From Roseovarius dicentrarchi (GTDB lineage Bacteria; Pseudomonadota; Alphaproteobacteria; Rhodobacterales; Rhodobacteraceae), in the NCBI RefSeq assembly GCF_003316635.1, contig NZ_QNQP01000019.1:1-64000 (forward strand): 64,000 nucleotides of DNA. Direction: 5' to 3'. The notes beneath the pieces were generated by a model, which saw nothing but the letters and a program-made list of their open reading frames with translations, searched no databases and was not told the DNA's origin. Both the position numbers and the translations under genes were made by a program. This document shows, one piece after another, positions 37,170 through 45,251 of this stretch. Position 1 is the stretch's first letter. Every line of letters starts with the position of its first letter.

Positions 37170-38698
37170 ACGGTTTCGCCATCGTCCAGTTTTTGCAGAA
37201 TCGCATCGGCGGTTTGCAGCATCGTCTTGCGTTTATCCTCGTTCATCTTGTCCCAACTGCGATAGATCATGCCCATCCGGTGATTGCCTTCAAACCGGTC
37301 CCTGTGCCGGTCAAGAAAATGCCAGTAGAGCGTGTTGAACGGGCAGGCATCTGGCCCTGTCTTGTCTTCCACCGAATACGCGCAAGAGCCGCAATAATCG
37401 GACATCTTGTTGATATAATTGCCCGAACTCACATAAGGCTTCGACGCGATGATACCGCCATCGGCCCATTGGCTCATCCCGATGGTATTGGGCGCCTCTA
37501 CCCACTCGAAGGCGTCGATGTAAACCGACAGATACCATTCATGCACCTCGGCCGGCGCGATGCCGACCAGCAGCGCGAAATTACCTGTCACCATCAGCCG
37601 CTGGATGTGGTGCGCATACCCCTCGGATTCGGTCTGGCCTATCGCATGGGCCATGCAATTCATCCGCGTTTCTTCGCCCCAATACATCGCTGGCAGCGCG
37701 CGGTCATGGCCCAGCACGTTGCGCGTGGTATAATCCGGCCCCTCGCGGAAATAGAGCCCGCGCACATATTCGCGCCAGCCGATGATCTGGCGGATGAACC
37801 CCTCCGCGGCGTTGATCGGAACTTTCCCCTCCTTCCACGCCTGTTCTACGCGCTGGCACACTTCCAAAGGGTTAAGAAGGCCCAGATTCATGTAGGGCGA
37901 CAGCAGGGAATGATGCAGAAAGGCATCGTCTTGCAGCATCGCATCCTGATAATCGCCGAACCCTTCCAGCAGGTATTTCACGAAGTGGTCGAGCGCGCGC
38001 AGCGCCTGACCGCGCGTGACGGCAAAATGAAACGGGCGTAACGTGCCGAAATTACTGGCAAAACGGCCCTCGACCAGTTGCAGGACGTTCTCTGTCACGT
38101 CATCGGGGGTGAACTGCATCGGCGCGCTGCGCAGCATGTCGGCCTGCGCCGGTTTGCGGTTGTCGTGGTCGAAATTCCACTTGCCGCCTGCCGGATCATC
38201 GCCCTCCATCATCAGCCCGGTCTTGCGCCGCATCTGGCGATAGAAATACTCCATCCGCAGCTCTTTGCGCCCCTCGGCCCATGCGTCAAACTCGTCCAGA
38301 GACGCGATAAAGCGGTCATCGGCCAGCAGGTGCACCTTTAGCGGCATCTCCTCCAGCGCGGTGATCAGGCGCCATTCGCCGGGGCTTGTGGCGATCACGT
38401 CGCTGGCGCCATGCGCCTCCGCGCGGCGCAAAAGCTCGCCGGGGATCGTGCCGGAGTTGCCTGGATCGTCCAGCTTGGTATAGGCGACGGTCCAACCGTC
38501 TGCCTCAAGGCTGGCCGCAAAATGGCGCATGGCGGCCAGCACCAGCGCGATCTTCTTGGGGTGGTGCGGGACATATTCAGTCTCGCCCGCGACTTCGGCC
38601 ATCACGACGATGTCGCGCGCCTTATCCGCGGCGCAAAGCGCGCTGATCTCCTCGCTCAGCTGGTCGCCCAGAACCAGTACCAGCCGCGGCGCTACCAC
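37166..38698 (-). CDS. cryB: Iron-sulfur bacterial cryptochrome/photolyase (FeS-BCP, CryB/PhrB type)
   Basis: 510 aa from GTG 38698, which overlaps the upstream SDR stop. The N-terminal alpha/beta domain (RLVLVLGDQLSEEISAL) and helical FAD domain match the deoxyribodipyrimidine-photolyase-related group. Four cysteines, C348 (ETRMNCMAH), C436 and C439 (SDYCGSCAY) and C452 (GPDACPFN), match the cluster ligands of Agrobacterium PhrB with a constant offset of two. Members either repair (6-4) photoproducts or act as blue-light receptors affecting photosynthesis genes in Rhodobacter. Antenna is ribolumazine-type in characterised members. Repair or signalling cannot be told apart here. Confidence 0.93.
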   Translation of the reverse strand: MVAPRLVLVLGDQLSEEISALCAADKARDIVVMAEVAGETEYVPHHPKKIALVLAAMRHFAASLEADGWTVAYTKLDDPGNSGTIPGELLRRAEAHGASDVIATSPGEWRLITALEEMPLKVHLLADDRFIASLDEFDAWAEGRKELRMEYFYRQMRRKTGLMMEGDDPAGGKWNFDHDNRKPAQADMLRSAPMQFTPDDVTENVLQLVEGRFASNFGTLRPFHFAVTRGQALRALDHFVKYLLEGFGDYQDAMLQDDAFLHHSLLSPYMNLGLLNPLEVCQRVEQAWKEGKVPINAAEGFIRQIIGWREYVRGLYFREGPDYTTRNVLGHDRALPAMYWGEETRMNCMAHAIGQTESEGYAHHIQRLMVTGNFALLVGIAPAEVHEWYLSVYIDAFEWVEAPNTIGMSQWADGGIIASKPYVSSGNYINKMSDYCGSCAYSVEDKTGPDACPFNTLYWHFLDRHRDRFEGNHRMGMIYRSWDKMNEDKRKTMLQTADAILQKLDDGETV

Positions 38699-39360
38699 TC
38701 CACGCGCTCGCCCTGCCAGTCGAAGAACTGGCCGCTTTGTCGCGGGCTTAGCCCCTCCAAGACCGACAGCAGGTTATGGGCCGCCTCGTCCGGCGTGACG
38801 GTGGGGTGATTGCCGGCGAATTTCGCAGTCAGATCGGTCTGTACCGTGCCGGGGTGCAGCGCGACGCACACGGCCTCGCGGTGGGTGCGTTTCAGCTCGA
38901 TCGCGGCGGAGTGGATCATCTGGTTCAGCGCGGCCTTGGCGGTGCGGTAAGAGTACCAGCCGCCCATCTTGTTATCGCCAATGGACCCGACGCGCGCCGA
39001 AAGGGCGGCGAAACAGCTGGGGCCGTTGCGCGGCAGGCGGTGCAGCGCGTGTTTCATCACCAGCGACGGACCGATGCAATTTACGGAAAATTGGGCGACC
39101 ATGGCCTGCGCATCCAGCTCTTTCAGCGCCTTTTCCGGGCCGTTGCCGTTCAGCTCCAGCGCGCCGGTGGCAACGAAAATCAGCTGAAATTCACCTTCCA
39201 CCCGGTCCAGCACCTCCTTGACGCTGGCCTCGTCCGTGATGTCGAGGCCATCGGCACTGCGCGACAGCGCTGTCACCTCGCTGCCGTTTTGTTGCAATTT
39301 CGCGGTGATCGCACTGCCGATACCGCCCGAGGCGCCGATGATGAGGGATCTATGTGTCAT
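38692..39360 (-). CDS. Short-chain dehydrogenase/reductase (CsgA-like)
   Basis: 222 aa from ATG 39360; the longer frame from 39462 lacks family sequence. The nucleotide motif GASGGIGSA is at residues 9-17, followed by NCIGP, and catalytic Ser/Tyr/Lys by LSARVGSIGDNKMGGWYSYRTAKAAL (read in parts: Ser before Ala-Arg, Tyr and Lys in YSYRTAK). It resembles the CsgA-type SDRs, whose substrates are mostly unknown. Co-transcribed with cryB; SDR genes next to photolyase-like genes are frequent in this order. Confidence 0.9.
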   Translation of the reverse strand: MTHRSLIIGASGGIGSAITAKLQQNGSEVTALSRSADGLDITDEASVKEVLDRVEGEFQLIFVATGALELNGNGPEKALKELDAQAMVAQFSVNCIGPSLVMKHALHRLPRNGPSCFAALSARVGSIGDNKMGGWYSYRTAKAALNQMIHSAAIELKRTHREAVCVALHPGTVQTDLTAKFAGNHPTVTPDEAAHNLLSVLEGLSPRQSGQFFDWQGERVEW

Positions 39361-39454
39361 GCCTGAAAGTGTAGGCGGGCGGCGCGGCGCTTCAACGCCA
39401 TGCAGATAAAAAAGCGCCTTTTCATCGCGGCGCGCTTTGCGTAACGTGGCGCGC

Positions 39455-39538
39455 ATGAACATGACGCAGCATATCGCCCCTGACGCACACGGCCCGCGCC
39501 GTGCGCTGATTGCTGCCCTGCTGCTAAGCCGCCTCTGA
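39455..39538 (+). CDS. leuA leader peptide (leucine attenuator)
   Basis: 27 codons. The peptide begins MNMTQHIAPDAHGPRRALIA and the last eleven codons include six leucines, three of them consecutive (CTG CTG CTA) with a rare CTA. It ends 157 bases before the leuA start. In attenuation, ribosome stalling at leucine codons when charged leucine tRNA is scarce selects the RNA structure that permits leuA transcription. Stems that overlap and follow it are listed separately. No strong ribosome-binding site is visible. Confidence 0.72.
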   Translation: MNMTQHIAPDAHGPRRALIAALLLSRL

Positions 39539-39587
39539 GCGTGCCTGCCCGGCGCGAACGCTCAGGGGATGTGCTGTTACGCGCCGG
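39532..39587 (+). promoter_or_regulatory. Mutually exclusive stems of the leuA attenuator
   Basis: Stem A pairs CCTCTGAGCGT (39532-39542, containing the leader stop codon) with ACGCTCAGGGG (39558-39568). Stem B pairs CCGGCGCG (39549-39556, inside the loop of A) with CGCGCCGG (39580-39587). The two compete. A translating ribosome at the leader's end would block A and allow B. No U tract follows B, so which stem terminates is unclear. Confidence 0.6.
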
Positions 39588-39695
39588 ATATCAGACCGGA
39601 ACCCGCATCAGGACCAAACCCATGACAGTGCCGCATGTATTTCAGCGCAGTGACGTGGCCGCGATCCAGCAACATTTTCAGACGGATAAAAGACA

Positions 39696-41273
39696 ATGAC
39701 CGATACCAGCACCGACACGAGCAAAGAGCGCGTCTATATCTTCGACACCACCCTGCGCGATGGCGAACAGTCGCCCGGCGCCACCATGACCCACGCCGAA
39801 AAGCTGGAGATCGCGCAGCTGCTGGACGAAATGGGCGTCGATATCATCGAGGCCGGTTTTCCCATCGCGTCCGAGGGTGATTTCAATGCCGTGTCCGAGA
39901 TTGGCAAGCGCTCAAAGGATGCGGTGATCTGCGGGCTGGCCCGCGCCAATCTGCGCGACATCGACCGCTGCTGGGAGGCGGTGAAACATGCGCGCCAGCC
40001 GCGGATTCATACCTTTATCGGCACGTCGCCACTGCACCGCGCCATTCCGAACCTGACGCAAGATGAGATGGCCGAGCGGATTCATCAGACGGTCAGCCAC
40101 GCGCGCAACCTGTGCGACAATGTGCAGTGGTCACCGATGGATGCCACCCGCACCGAATGGGACTATCTGGCCCGCGTCGTCGAGATTGCGATCAAGGCGG
40201 GCGCAACCACGGTGAACATTCCCGATACGGTCGGCTACACCGCGCCGGTGGAATCCGCCGATCTCATCCGCCGCCTGATTGCCGAGGTGCCGGGCGCAGA
40301 CGAGATCATCTTTGCCACCCATTGCCATAACGATCTGGGCATGGCGACGGCCAATTCGCTGGCCGCCGTTGAGGGCGGCGCGCGCCAGATCGAATGCACG
40401 ATCAACGGTCTGGGCGAGCGTGCCGGCAACACCGCGCTGGAAGAGGTGGTGATGGCGATGAAGGTGCGCGGCGACATCATGCCCTATCGCACGCGGATCG
40501 ACACGACCAAGATCATGAACATCTCGCGCCGCGTCGCCACGGTTTCCGGCTTTGCCGTTCAGTTCAACAAGGCGATCGTGGGCAAGAACGCGTTCGCGCA
40601 TGAGAGCGGCATCCATCAGGACGGCATGTTGAAGAACGCCGAGACATTCGAGATCATGCGCCCCGAGGATGTCGGCCTGACTGAAACGAATTTGGTCATG
40701 GGCAAGCATTCCGGCCGCGCCGCGCTGCGCTCGAAACTGAAAGAGTTGGGCTATGAGCTGGCCGATAACCAGCTGAACGACGTGTTTGTTCGGTTCAAGG
40801 AATTGGCCGACCGCAAGAAGGAGGTCTATGACGAGGACCTGATCGCGCTGGCCAGCACGGACGCCTCCGAAGAGGAGAACCGCCTTGTCATCAAGTCCTT
40901 GCGCGTCGTTTGCGGCACCGAAGGACCGCAGACAGCGGCCCTGACGCTGGAAATCGACGGCACGGCGCACAAGACCGAGGCAACGGGCGATGGCCCGGTG
41001 GACGCATGTTTCAACGCGGTCAAGAACCTCTTTCCGCATGAGGCGCGGTTGCAGCTGTATCAGGTGCATGCCGTGACCGAAGGGACCGATGCGCAAGCGA
41101 CCGTTACCGTCAAAATGGAAGAGGGCGGGCGCATCGTGACCGGCCAATCGGCGGATACCGACACGGTCGTTGCCTCGGCCAAGGCATATGTCCACGCGCT
41201 GAGCCGGCTGATCGTGCGGCGCGAACGTGCGGGCAGGGATACGCCGGAAGTCAGCTACAAGGACGTGGTATAA
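39696..41273 (+). CDS. leuA: 2-isopropylmalate synthase
   Basis: 525 aa. It starts with the DRE-TIM barrel YIFDTTLRDGEQSPGATMT and has the metal motif HCHNDLGMATANSLAAVEGG, GLGERAGNTALEEV and the C-terminal LeuA regulatory domain (about residues 390-515) that binds leucine. It condenses acetyl-CoA with 2-oxoisovalerate, first step of leucine synthesis. The leader peptide at 39455-39538 adds transcriptional control to feedback inhibition. Nearby leuB-D genes are not in the window. Confidence 0.97.
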   Translation: MTDTSTDTSKERVYIFDTTLRDGEQSPGATMTHAEKLEIAQLLDEMGVDIIEAGFPIASEGDFNAVSEIGKRSKDAVICGLARANLRDIDRCWEAVKHARQPRIHTFIGTSPLHRAIPNLTQDEMAERIHQTVSHARNLCDNVQWSPMDATRTEWDYLARVVEIAIKAGATTVNIPDTVGYTAPVESADLIRRLIAEVPGADEIIFATHCHNDLGMATANSLAAVEGGARQIECTINGLGERAGNTALEEVVMAMKVRGDIMPYRTRIDTTKIMNISRRVATVSGFAVQFNKAIVGKNAFAHESGIHQDGMLKNAETFEIMRPEDVGLTETNLVMGKHSGRAALRSKLKELGYELADNQLNDVFVRFKELADRKKEVYDEDLIALASTDASEEENRLVIKSLRVVCGTEGPQTAALTLEIDGTAHKTEATGDGPVDACFNAVKNLFPHEARLQLYQVHAVTEGTDAQATVTVKMEEGGRIVTGQSADTDTVVASAKAYVHALSRLIVRRERAGRDTPEVSYKDVV

Positions 41274-41277
41274 CGCG

Positions 41278-41306
41278 CCGGTCCCCCGGCCCAGCCGGGG
41301 GACCGG
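41278..41306 (+). terminator. Terminator hairpin after leuA
   Basis: CCGGTCCCCCGGC and GCCGGGGGACCGG are perfect 13-bp arms with a 3-base loop, five bases after the leuA stop. A second perfect palindrome follows immediately. Confidence 0.85.
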
Positions 41307-41309
41307 CTA

Positions 41310-41329
41310 AGATTTTTCGCGAAAAATCT
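41310..41329. terminator. 20-base AT-rich palindrome between leuA and DUF2794 gene
   Basis: AGATTTTTCGCGAAAAATCT is perfectly self-complementary. It resembles the palindromic terminators at 28828 and 35611 in layout (A/T arms, CG centre). It may serve the converging DUF2794 gene on the minus strand as well as leuA. Confidence 0.55.
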
Positions 41330-41371
41330 CTGCCAGCATCGCGCGTTGTGCATTATTCCCGGAAGGCGGGG

Positions 41372-41710
41372 TCAGTCGATAGCGCGGATCAGCTTGCGTT
41401 CCAGCACGCGCAGAACTTGGCGCAGGTCCGCGCCGCGCTTCAGGATCTGCCCGTCCATGCCGATCACCGCGTATTGCCCCTGTTTGCCGCGCAGTTTGGG
41501 GCGTTTTTCGATCCGGTAGAGCGGGTATTCGGCGGTGCGACGAAACACCGAGAAGACAGCCACGTCGCGCAAGGTCGAAATGCCGTAGTCGCGCCATTCG
41601 CCCGCCGCCACCATCCGACCGTAAAGGGACAGGATCACCCCCAGTTCGGTCCGGTGAAATGTCACCCTGTCAGGTGCAGCAAAACTGGGGGAGGGTGACT
41701 GAAAACTCAT
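41372..41710 (-). CDS. DUF2794 domain protein
   Basis: 112 aa. The sequence VTFHRTELGVILSLYGRMVAAGEWRDYGI with the following VAVFSVFRRTAEYPLYRIEKRPKL matches the DUF2794 family of alphaproteobacteria. It has no transmembrane segment or catalytic motif that I recognise, and its function is unknown. It follows imuB by 72 bases on the same strand and may share its transcript. Confidence 0.88.
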   Translation of the reverse strand: MSFQSPSPSFAAPDRVTFHRTELGVILSLYGRMVAAGEWRDYGISTLRDVAVFSVFRRTAEYPLYRIEKRPKLRGKQGQYAVIGMDGQILKRGADLRQVLRVLERKLIRAID

Positions 41711-41782
41711 GTTGTCAACAGTTGCGCCGATATCGGGTTAAATCAAGTCCTTATCTGTCGCGTGATTTGCCGCGCCGGCGCA

Positions 41783-43441
41783 TCAGGCGAATTGCCCCTG
41801 ACAAAACCAGCCGGGGCTGAGCGCTGCGCCATGTGCGTAAAACAGCCACAGCCGCGCGCCGCCTTGCGTGACGATGTCCCAGTAATCGCGCACGCCGCTG
41901 CGCCATTCCGGCTCGTCCAGCCACCATTCGGGCGCGATCCGTTCCGGGCCGCGGGCGTCTGACAGATCATGCAGGGCGCCGCGCCAGCGGAATTGCAGGG
42001 GCGGGCGGGGGGCGTCATGCGCGGTCACCAATTCAGGCCGCCACAGCAGCAGGGGGCGCGCGTTTGGCGGGCTGGGCCAGCTGCCGGGCGGGGCGGCTTC
42101 TGACCATGCGGCGGGCTGAACGCTTGCGCATTTCTCGGGGATGTGGCTGCTGGCCGGATGGCGGCGTGTGATCGCGTCCAGCCCGGTGCGCGCGCCGATG
42201 CGCCCGATCAGGTCCTCCAGCGCGGTGTCGCGTGCGGCGCGGTTGCGCGCGGCGTTGGTGGCGTCCAGATGCCCGGCGGGGCGGGCGCTGTGCAACGGCT
42301 CGGTCCTTGTGGCCTCAAGCCGCAGGACGTCAATGCCGTACCCTGCATCCAGATCGTCCAGCTTCAGGGCGAAAAGCGGTGCGATACGTTCAGGCAGGTC
42401 CGCGGGCCGGGCAAGGCCGATTTCGACGCAAACCATTGTATCATCACAGCGATACGCCTCCAGCCGGAGGGCGCGGGCGCCCTGGCCTTTGATGCGCAGC
42501 ATCTCGCACAGGCGGGGGATCAGGCGCCCCAAGGCGGCCTCCACATCCGCGCGCAGGCCGATGGGATCCGGCAGGCTGATCCTTGTGGCAAAGCGGGGCG
42601 GGGCGGCATGGGGTGACACCGGTTCGGGCGCGGCGCCCAGCGCCTGATCCATGCGCATCAGCAGCCCCCGGCCAAAGCGCCGCGCCAGCGGGCCGCGCGG
42701 CTGGCCGGTCAGCTCGCCAATGCGGCGCAGGCCCAGCCGGGCCAGTGCGGCGGTCGTATCGCCATCCAGACGCAGCGCCGCGACCGGCAGATTTGCCAGC
42801 GCCTGCCGTGTCTGACCCGGCGCGGCAATGCGCGGCGCGCTGCCTTGCGCGGCGGTGGCGGGCGCGGTGCCGCCCCGCTCCCAATGGCGGCGCTTGGCGG
42901 CGCGGGACCGGGTCGCGCGCGCCTCCTGGTCAATGGCATCGCCGGATCTGTCATGGCCCGCGCCGCGCCCTGCATAACGCGCCAGCGCCCAGGCCGCGCC
43001 GGGCGTGTCGGCCAGCCCGCAGATGGCGGCAACGCCCATATCGCCTGCTTCCTCGGCCAGCCCGGCCATCATTGCCGCCTCGCCGCCAAAGAGGTGCGCA
43101 CAGCCGGTAATGTCCAGCATCAGGGCATCCGGCGGCTGCGCCGCCACCCACGGAGTGTAACGCCCGGCCCAGCGCGTCAGCACGTTCAAAAACGCCGCCT
43201 CGGCGTGGATGTTGCGCGTCCGCGTGATCAGCCCGGCGCACATCGCATGGGCATCGCGCGCAGGCTGGCCCACGCGCAGGCCCGCCGCCTCGGCCAGCGG
43301 GCACAGCGCGCTGATGATCTGCATCTGGCCGGTTTCCTCCAGCACCGCAAAGGGCGCGCCGTGCAGATCGCCCAAGCGGCGCAGCAGGCGGTCGGCCCCG
43401 AGGCGGGGAAACCAGACGGAAAGGATTCGGCGATTGGCCAT
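41783..43441 (-). CDS. imuB: ImuB-like Y-family DNA polymerase homologue (translesion mutasome)
   Basis: 552 aa. It starts RRILSVWFPRLGADRLLRR where active Y-family polymerases have DxD metal ligands, which are replaced here, as in ImuB. LMLDITGCAHLFGGEAAM and the thumb-like LRRIGELTGQPRGPLARRFG segment (helix-hairpin-helix) fit the family. ImuB bridges ImuA, DnaE2 and the beta clamp during SOS mutagenesis. Neither imuA nor dnaE2 is adjacent. A LexA box sits 12 bases before the start codon, so it has its own damage-induced promoter. An in-frame Lys/Arg-rich insert around residues 165-210 is variable. Confidence 0.93.
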   Translation of the reverse strand: MANRRILSVWFPRLGADRLLRRLGDLHGAPFAVLEETGQMQIISALCPLAEAAGLRVGQPARDAHAMCAGLITRTRNIHAEAAFLNVLTRWAGRYTPWVAAQPPDALMLDITGCAHLFGGEAAMMAGLAEEAGDMGVAAICGLADTPGAAWALARYAGRGAGHDRSGDAIDQEARATRSRAAKRRHWERGGTAPATAAQGSAPRIAAPGQTRQALANLPVAALRLDGDTTAALARLGLRRIGELTGQPRGPLARRFGRGLLMRMDQALGAAPEPVSPHAAPPRFATRISLPDPIGLRADVEAALGRLIPRLCEMLRIKGQGARALRLEAYRCDDTMVCVEIGLARPADLPERIAPLFALKLDDLDAGYGIDVLRLEATRTEPLHSARPAGHLDATNAARNRAARDTALEDLIGRIGARTGLDAITRRHPASSHIPEKCASVQPAAWSEAAPPGSWPSPPNARPLLLWRPELVTAHDAPRPPLQFRWRGALHDLSDARGPERIAPEWWLDEPEWRSGVRDYWDIVTQGGARLWLFYAHGAALSPGWFCQGQFA

Positions 43442-43452
43442 GACAACCGATT

Positions 43453-43467
43453 GTTCACTTTTTGTTC
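43453..43467 (-). promoter_or_regulatory. LexA (SOS) box of imuB
   Basis: On the minus strand GAAC-AAAAAGT-GAAC, i.e. GTTC-N7-GTTC on the plus strand, is the exact alphaproteobacterial LexA operator described in Rhodobacter. It ends 12 bases before the imuB start, where LexA would block transcription until DNA damage. Confidence 0.85.
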
Positions 43468-43524
43468 CTAAATATCCATTGAAACAAAGCGAGTCGAGTC
43501 ATTGCCATGTGCAGAATTCATAAC

Positions 43525-43556
43525 AAAAACAGGCCGGGCCGCCGCCACCCGGCCTG
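43525..43556 (-). terminator. Terminator downstream of the I78 inhibitor gene
   Basis: CAGGCCGGG and CCCGGCCTG are 9-bp arms with a 9-base loop; on the minus strand they are followed by TTTTT (43529-43525). It lies 14 bases beyond the stop codon of the lipoprotein gene and separates it from the imuB promoter. Confidence 0.85.
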
Positions 43557-43569
43557 CATTTCCGTCAGG

Positions 43570-43866
43570 TCAGCCGCACCAGATGCGCGTGATTCTGCCT
43601 TGCGTGTCGATATCGACGTTCAGCCGCTCTGTCCGGTGATCCATCGTCATCGGGGTGTTCGGGCCCAGCACGCGCACCGGCCGGTTCGGCGCGCTGAAAT
43701 CATACGCGGTGTGATCCTTTCCCACCCGGTTCGAGTAGGCAGCAGCGCCGCACGCATCGCGGTCCGGGCGGTTCAGGACGGGATCATTGTTCGTGGCGGG
43801 CTGGCAGGCGGCCAGCATCAATGCGGCGGGCACGGCCATGCAGGCGGCAAGGGATAAGCGTGACAT
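43570..43866 (-). CDS. I78-family peptidase inhibitor, lipoprotein
   Basis: 98 aa from ATG 43866 with TTGGAG six bases upstream; the longer frame from 43980 is not supported. A lipoprotein signal ends at LMLAAC (lipobox). The mature part carries the I78 domain: DACGAAAYSNRVGKD, then VRVLGPNTPMTMDHRTERL, NVDIDTQGRITRIWCG; two cysteines likely form a disulfide. Members inhibit serine proteases (Aspergillus elastase inhibitor is the type). Located at the outer membrane or periplasm. Target unknown. It is divergent from the alcohol dehydrogenase gene. Confidence 0.85.
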   Translation of the reverse strand: MSRLSLAACMAVPAALMLAACQPATNNDPVLNRPDRDACGAAAYSNRVGKDHTAYDFSAPNRPVRVLGPNTPMTMDHRTERLNVDIDTQGRITRIWCG

Positions 43867-44006
43867 CAAGAACTCCAAATAAACCACGCACCAAAATGCC
43901 AATAAATGCGCAGGTTGCAAGCCAAGCGGCTTTGCGTTGTTGAAACCAGTCGGCATTTCGCCCAATGTCCGGCGGGACAAACGACGCGAAGATAAAGGAT
44001 CCTATC

Positions 44007-45119
44007 ATGCGCACAACAGCAGCGGTGGCCTTGGAGGCCGGCAAACCATTGGAAATCATGGAGGTCAATCTGGATGGCCCCCGCAAGGGCGAGGTGTTGG
44101 TCGAAATCAAGGCGACCGGTCTGTGCCATACGGACGAATTCACCCGTTCGGGCGACGACCCCGAGGGGATCTTTCCCGCCATTCTGGGCCATGAGGGCGC
44201 GGGCGTCGTGATCGAGGTGGGCGAGGGTGTGACATCGCTGGAAGTGGGCGATCACGTCATCCCGCTTTATACACCCGAATGCCGCGAGTGCGAATACTGC
44301 CTGAACCCCAAAACCAACCTTTGCCAGTCGATCCGCACGACCCAGGGCGCCGGGCTGCTGCCTGACGGCTCTACCCGGTTTTCCATGCTCGATGGCACGC
44401 CGATCCATCACTACATGGGCTGCTCGACCTTCGCCAATCATACGGTTGTGCCTGAAATCGCGCTGGCCAAGGTGCGCAAGGACGCGCCGTTCGACAAGAT
44501 CTGCTATATCGGCTGCGGCGTGACCACCGGCATCGGCGCGGTGATCAACACGGCCAAGGTAGAAATCGGCAGCCGCGCCATTGTGTTTGGCCTTGGCGGC
44601 ATCGGCCTGAACGTCATTCAGGGCCTGCGCCTGGCTGGCGCCGATCAGATCGTCGGCGTTGATCTGGACCCCAGCAAAAAGGAAATGGCGACGCGCTTTG
44701 GCATGACCGATTTCGTCAACCCGAAGGACGTCAAGGGCGACATGGTCGGACACCTGGTCGAGCTGACACGCGGCGGGGCCGATTACACCTTCGATGCCAC
44801 CGGAAACGTGGGCGTGATGCGTACCGCGCTTGAGGCTGCGCACAAGGGCTGGGGCGAGAGCATCATCATCGGCGTGGCGCCTGCGGGCGCCGAAATCTCC
44901 ACGCGCCCCTTCCAGCTGGTCACTGGCCGCACCTGGAAAGGCACCGCGTTCGGCGGCGCGCGAGGCCGTACGGACGTGCCGAAAATCGTCGATTGGTACA
45001 TGGACGGCAAGATCGAGATTGATCCGATGATCACGCACATCCTGAAGCTGGAAGAGATCAACAAGGGCTTTGAGATGATGCACGCGGGCGAGAGCATCCG
45101 CAGCGTGGTCGTGTACTAA
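44007..45119 (+). CDS. frmA: S-(hydroxymethyl)glutathione dehydrogenase / class III alcohol dehydrogenase
   Basis: 370 aa from ATG 44007 (AAAGGA seven bases upstream). The catalytic zinc ligands Cys40 (GLCHTDE) and His62 (LGHEGAG), the structural zinc cluster CRECEYCLNPKTNLC and the class III signature NHTVVPEIALAKV are present. NAD binding is by GLGGIGLNVIQG. It oxidises the formaldehyde-glutathione adduct to S-formylglutathione and also reduces S-nitrosoglutathione. The hydrolase that would follow (S-formylglutathione hydrolase) is not next to it; a glutathione S-transferase-like gene is. A terminator follows. Confidence 0.96.
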   Translation: MRTTAAVALEAGKPLEIMEVNLDGPRKGEVLVEIKATGLCHTDEFTRSGDDPEGIFPAILGHEGAGVVIEVGEGVTSLEVGDHVIPLYTPECRECEYCLNPKTNLCQSIRTTQGAGLLPDGSTRFSMLDGTPIHHYMGCSTFANHTVVPEIALAKVRKDAPFDKICYIGCGVTTGIGAVINTAKVEIGSRAIVFGLGGIGLNVIQGLRLAGADQIVGVDLDPSKKEMATRFGMTDFVNPKDVKGDMVGHLVELTRGGADYTFDATGNVGVMRTALEAAHKGWGESIIIGVAPAGAEISTRPFQLVTGRTWKGTAFGGARGRTDVPKIVDWYMDGKIEIDPMITHILKLEEINKGFEMMHAGESIRSVVVY

Positions 45120-45143
45120 ATCCTGACCATCCAGCGCATTTTC

Positions 45144-45170
45144 AAGGCGGCCCCATCGGGCCGCCTTTTT
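45144..45170 (+). terminator. Rho-independent terminator after the alcohol dehydrogenase gene
   Basis: AAGGCGGCCC and GGGCCGCCTT, 10-bp arms with loop CATC, followed by TTT. A classical intrinsic terminator 24 bases after the stop codon. Confidence 0.92.
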
Positions 45171-45251
45171 CGTGCAATCCGCACGCTCTTGCGCTGCGCG
45201 TCCCGTGGCATAGGTTTACCGCCAGCGCATAATTTGAAAGGAGCCACCGCA

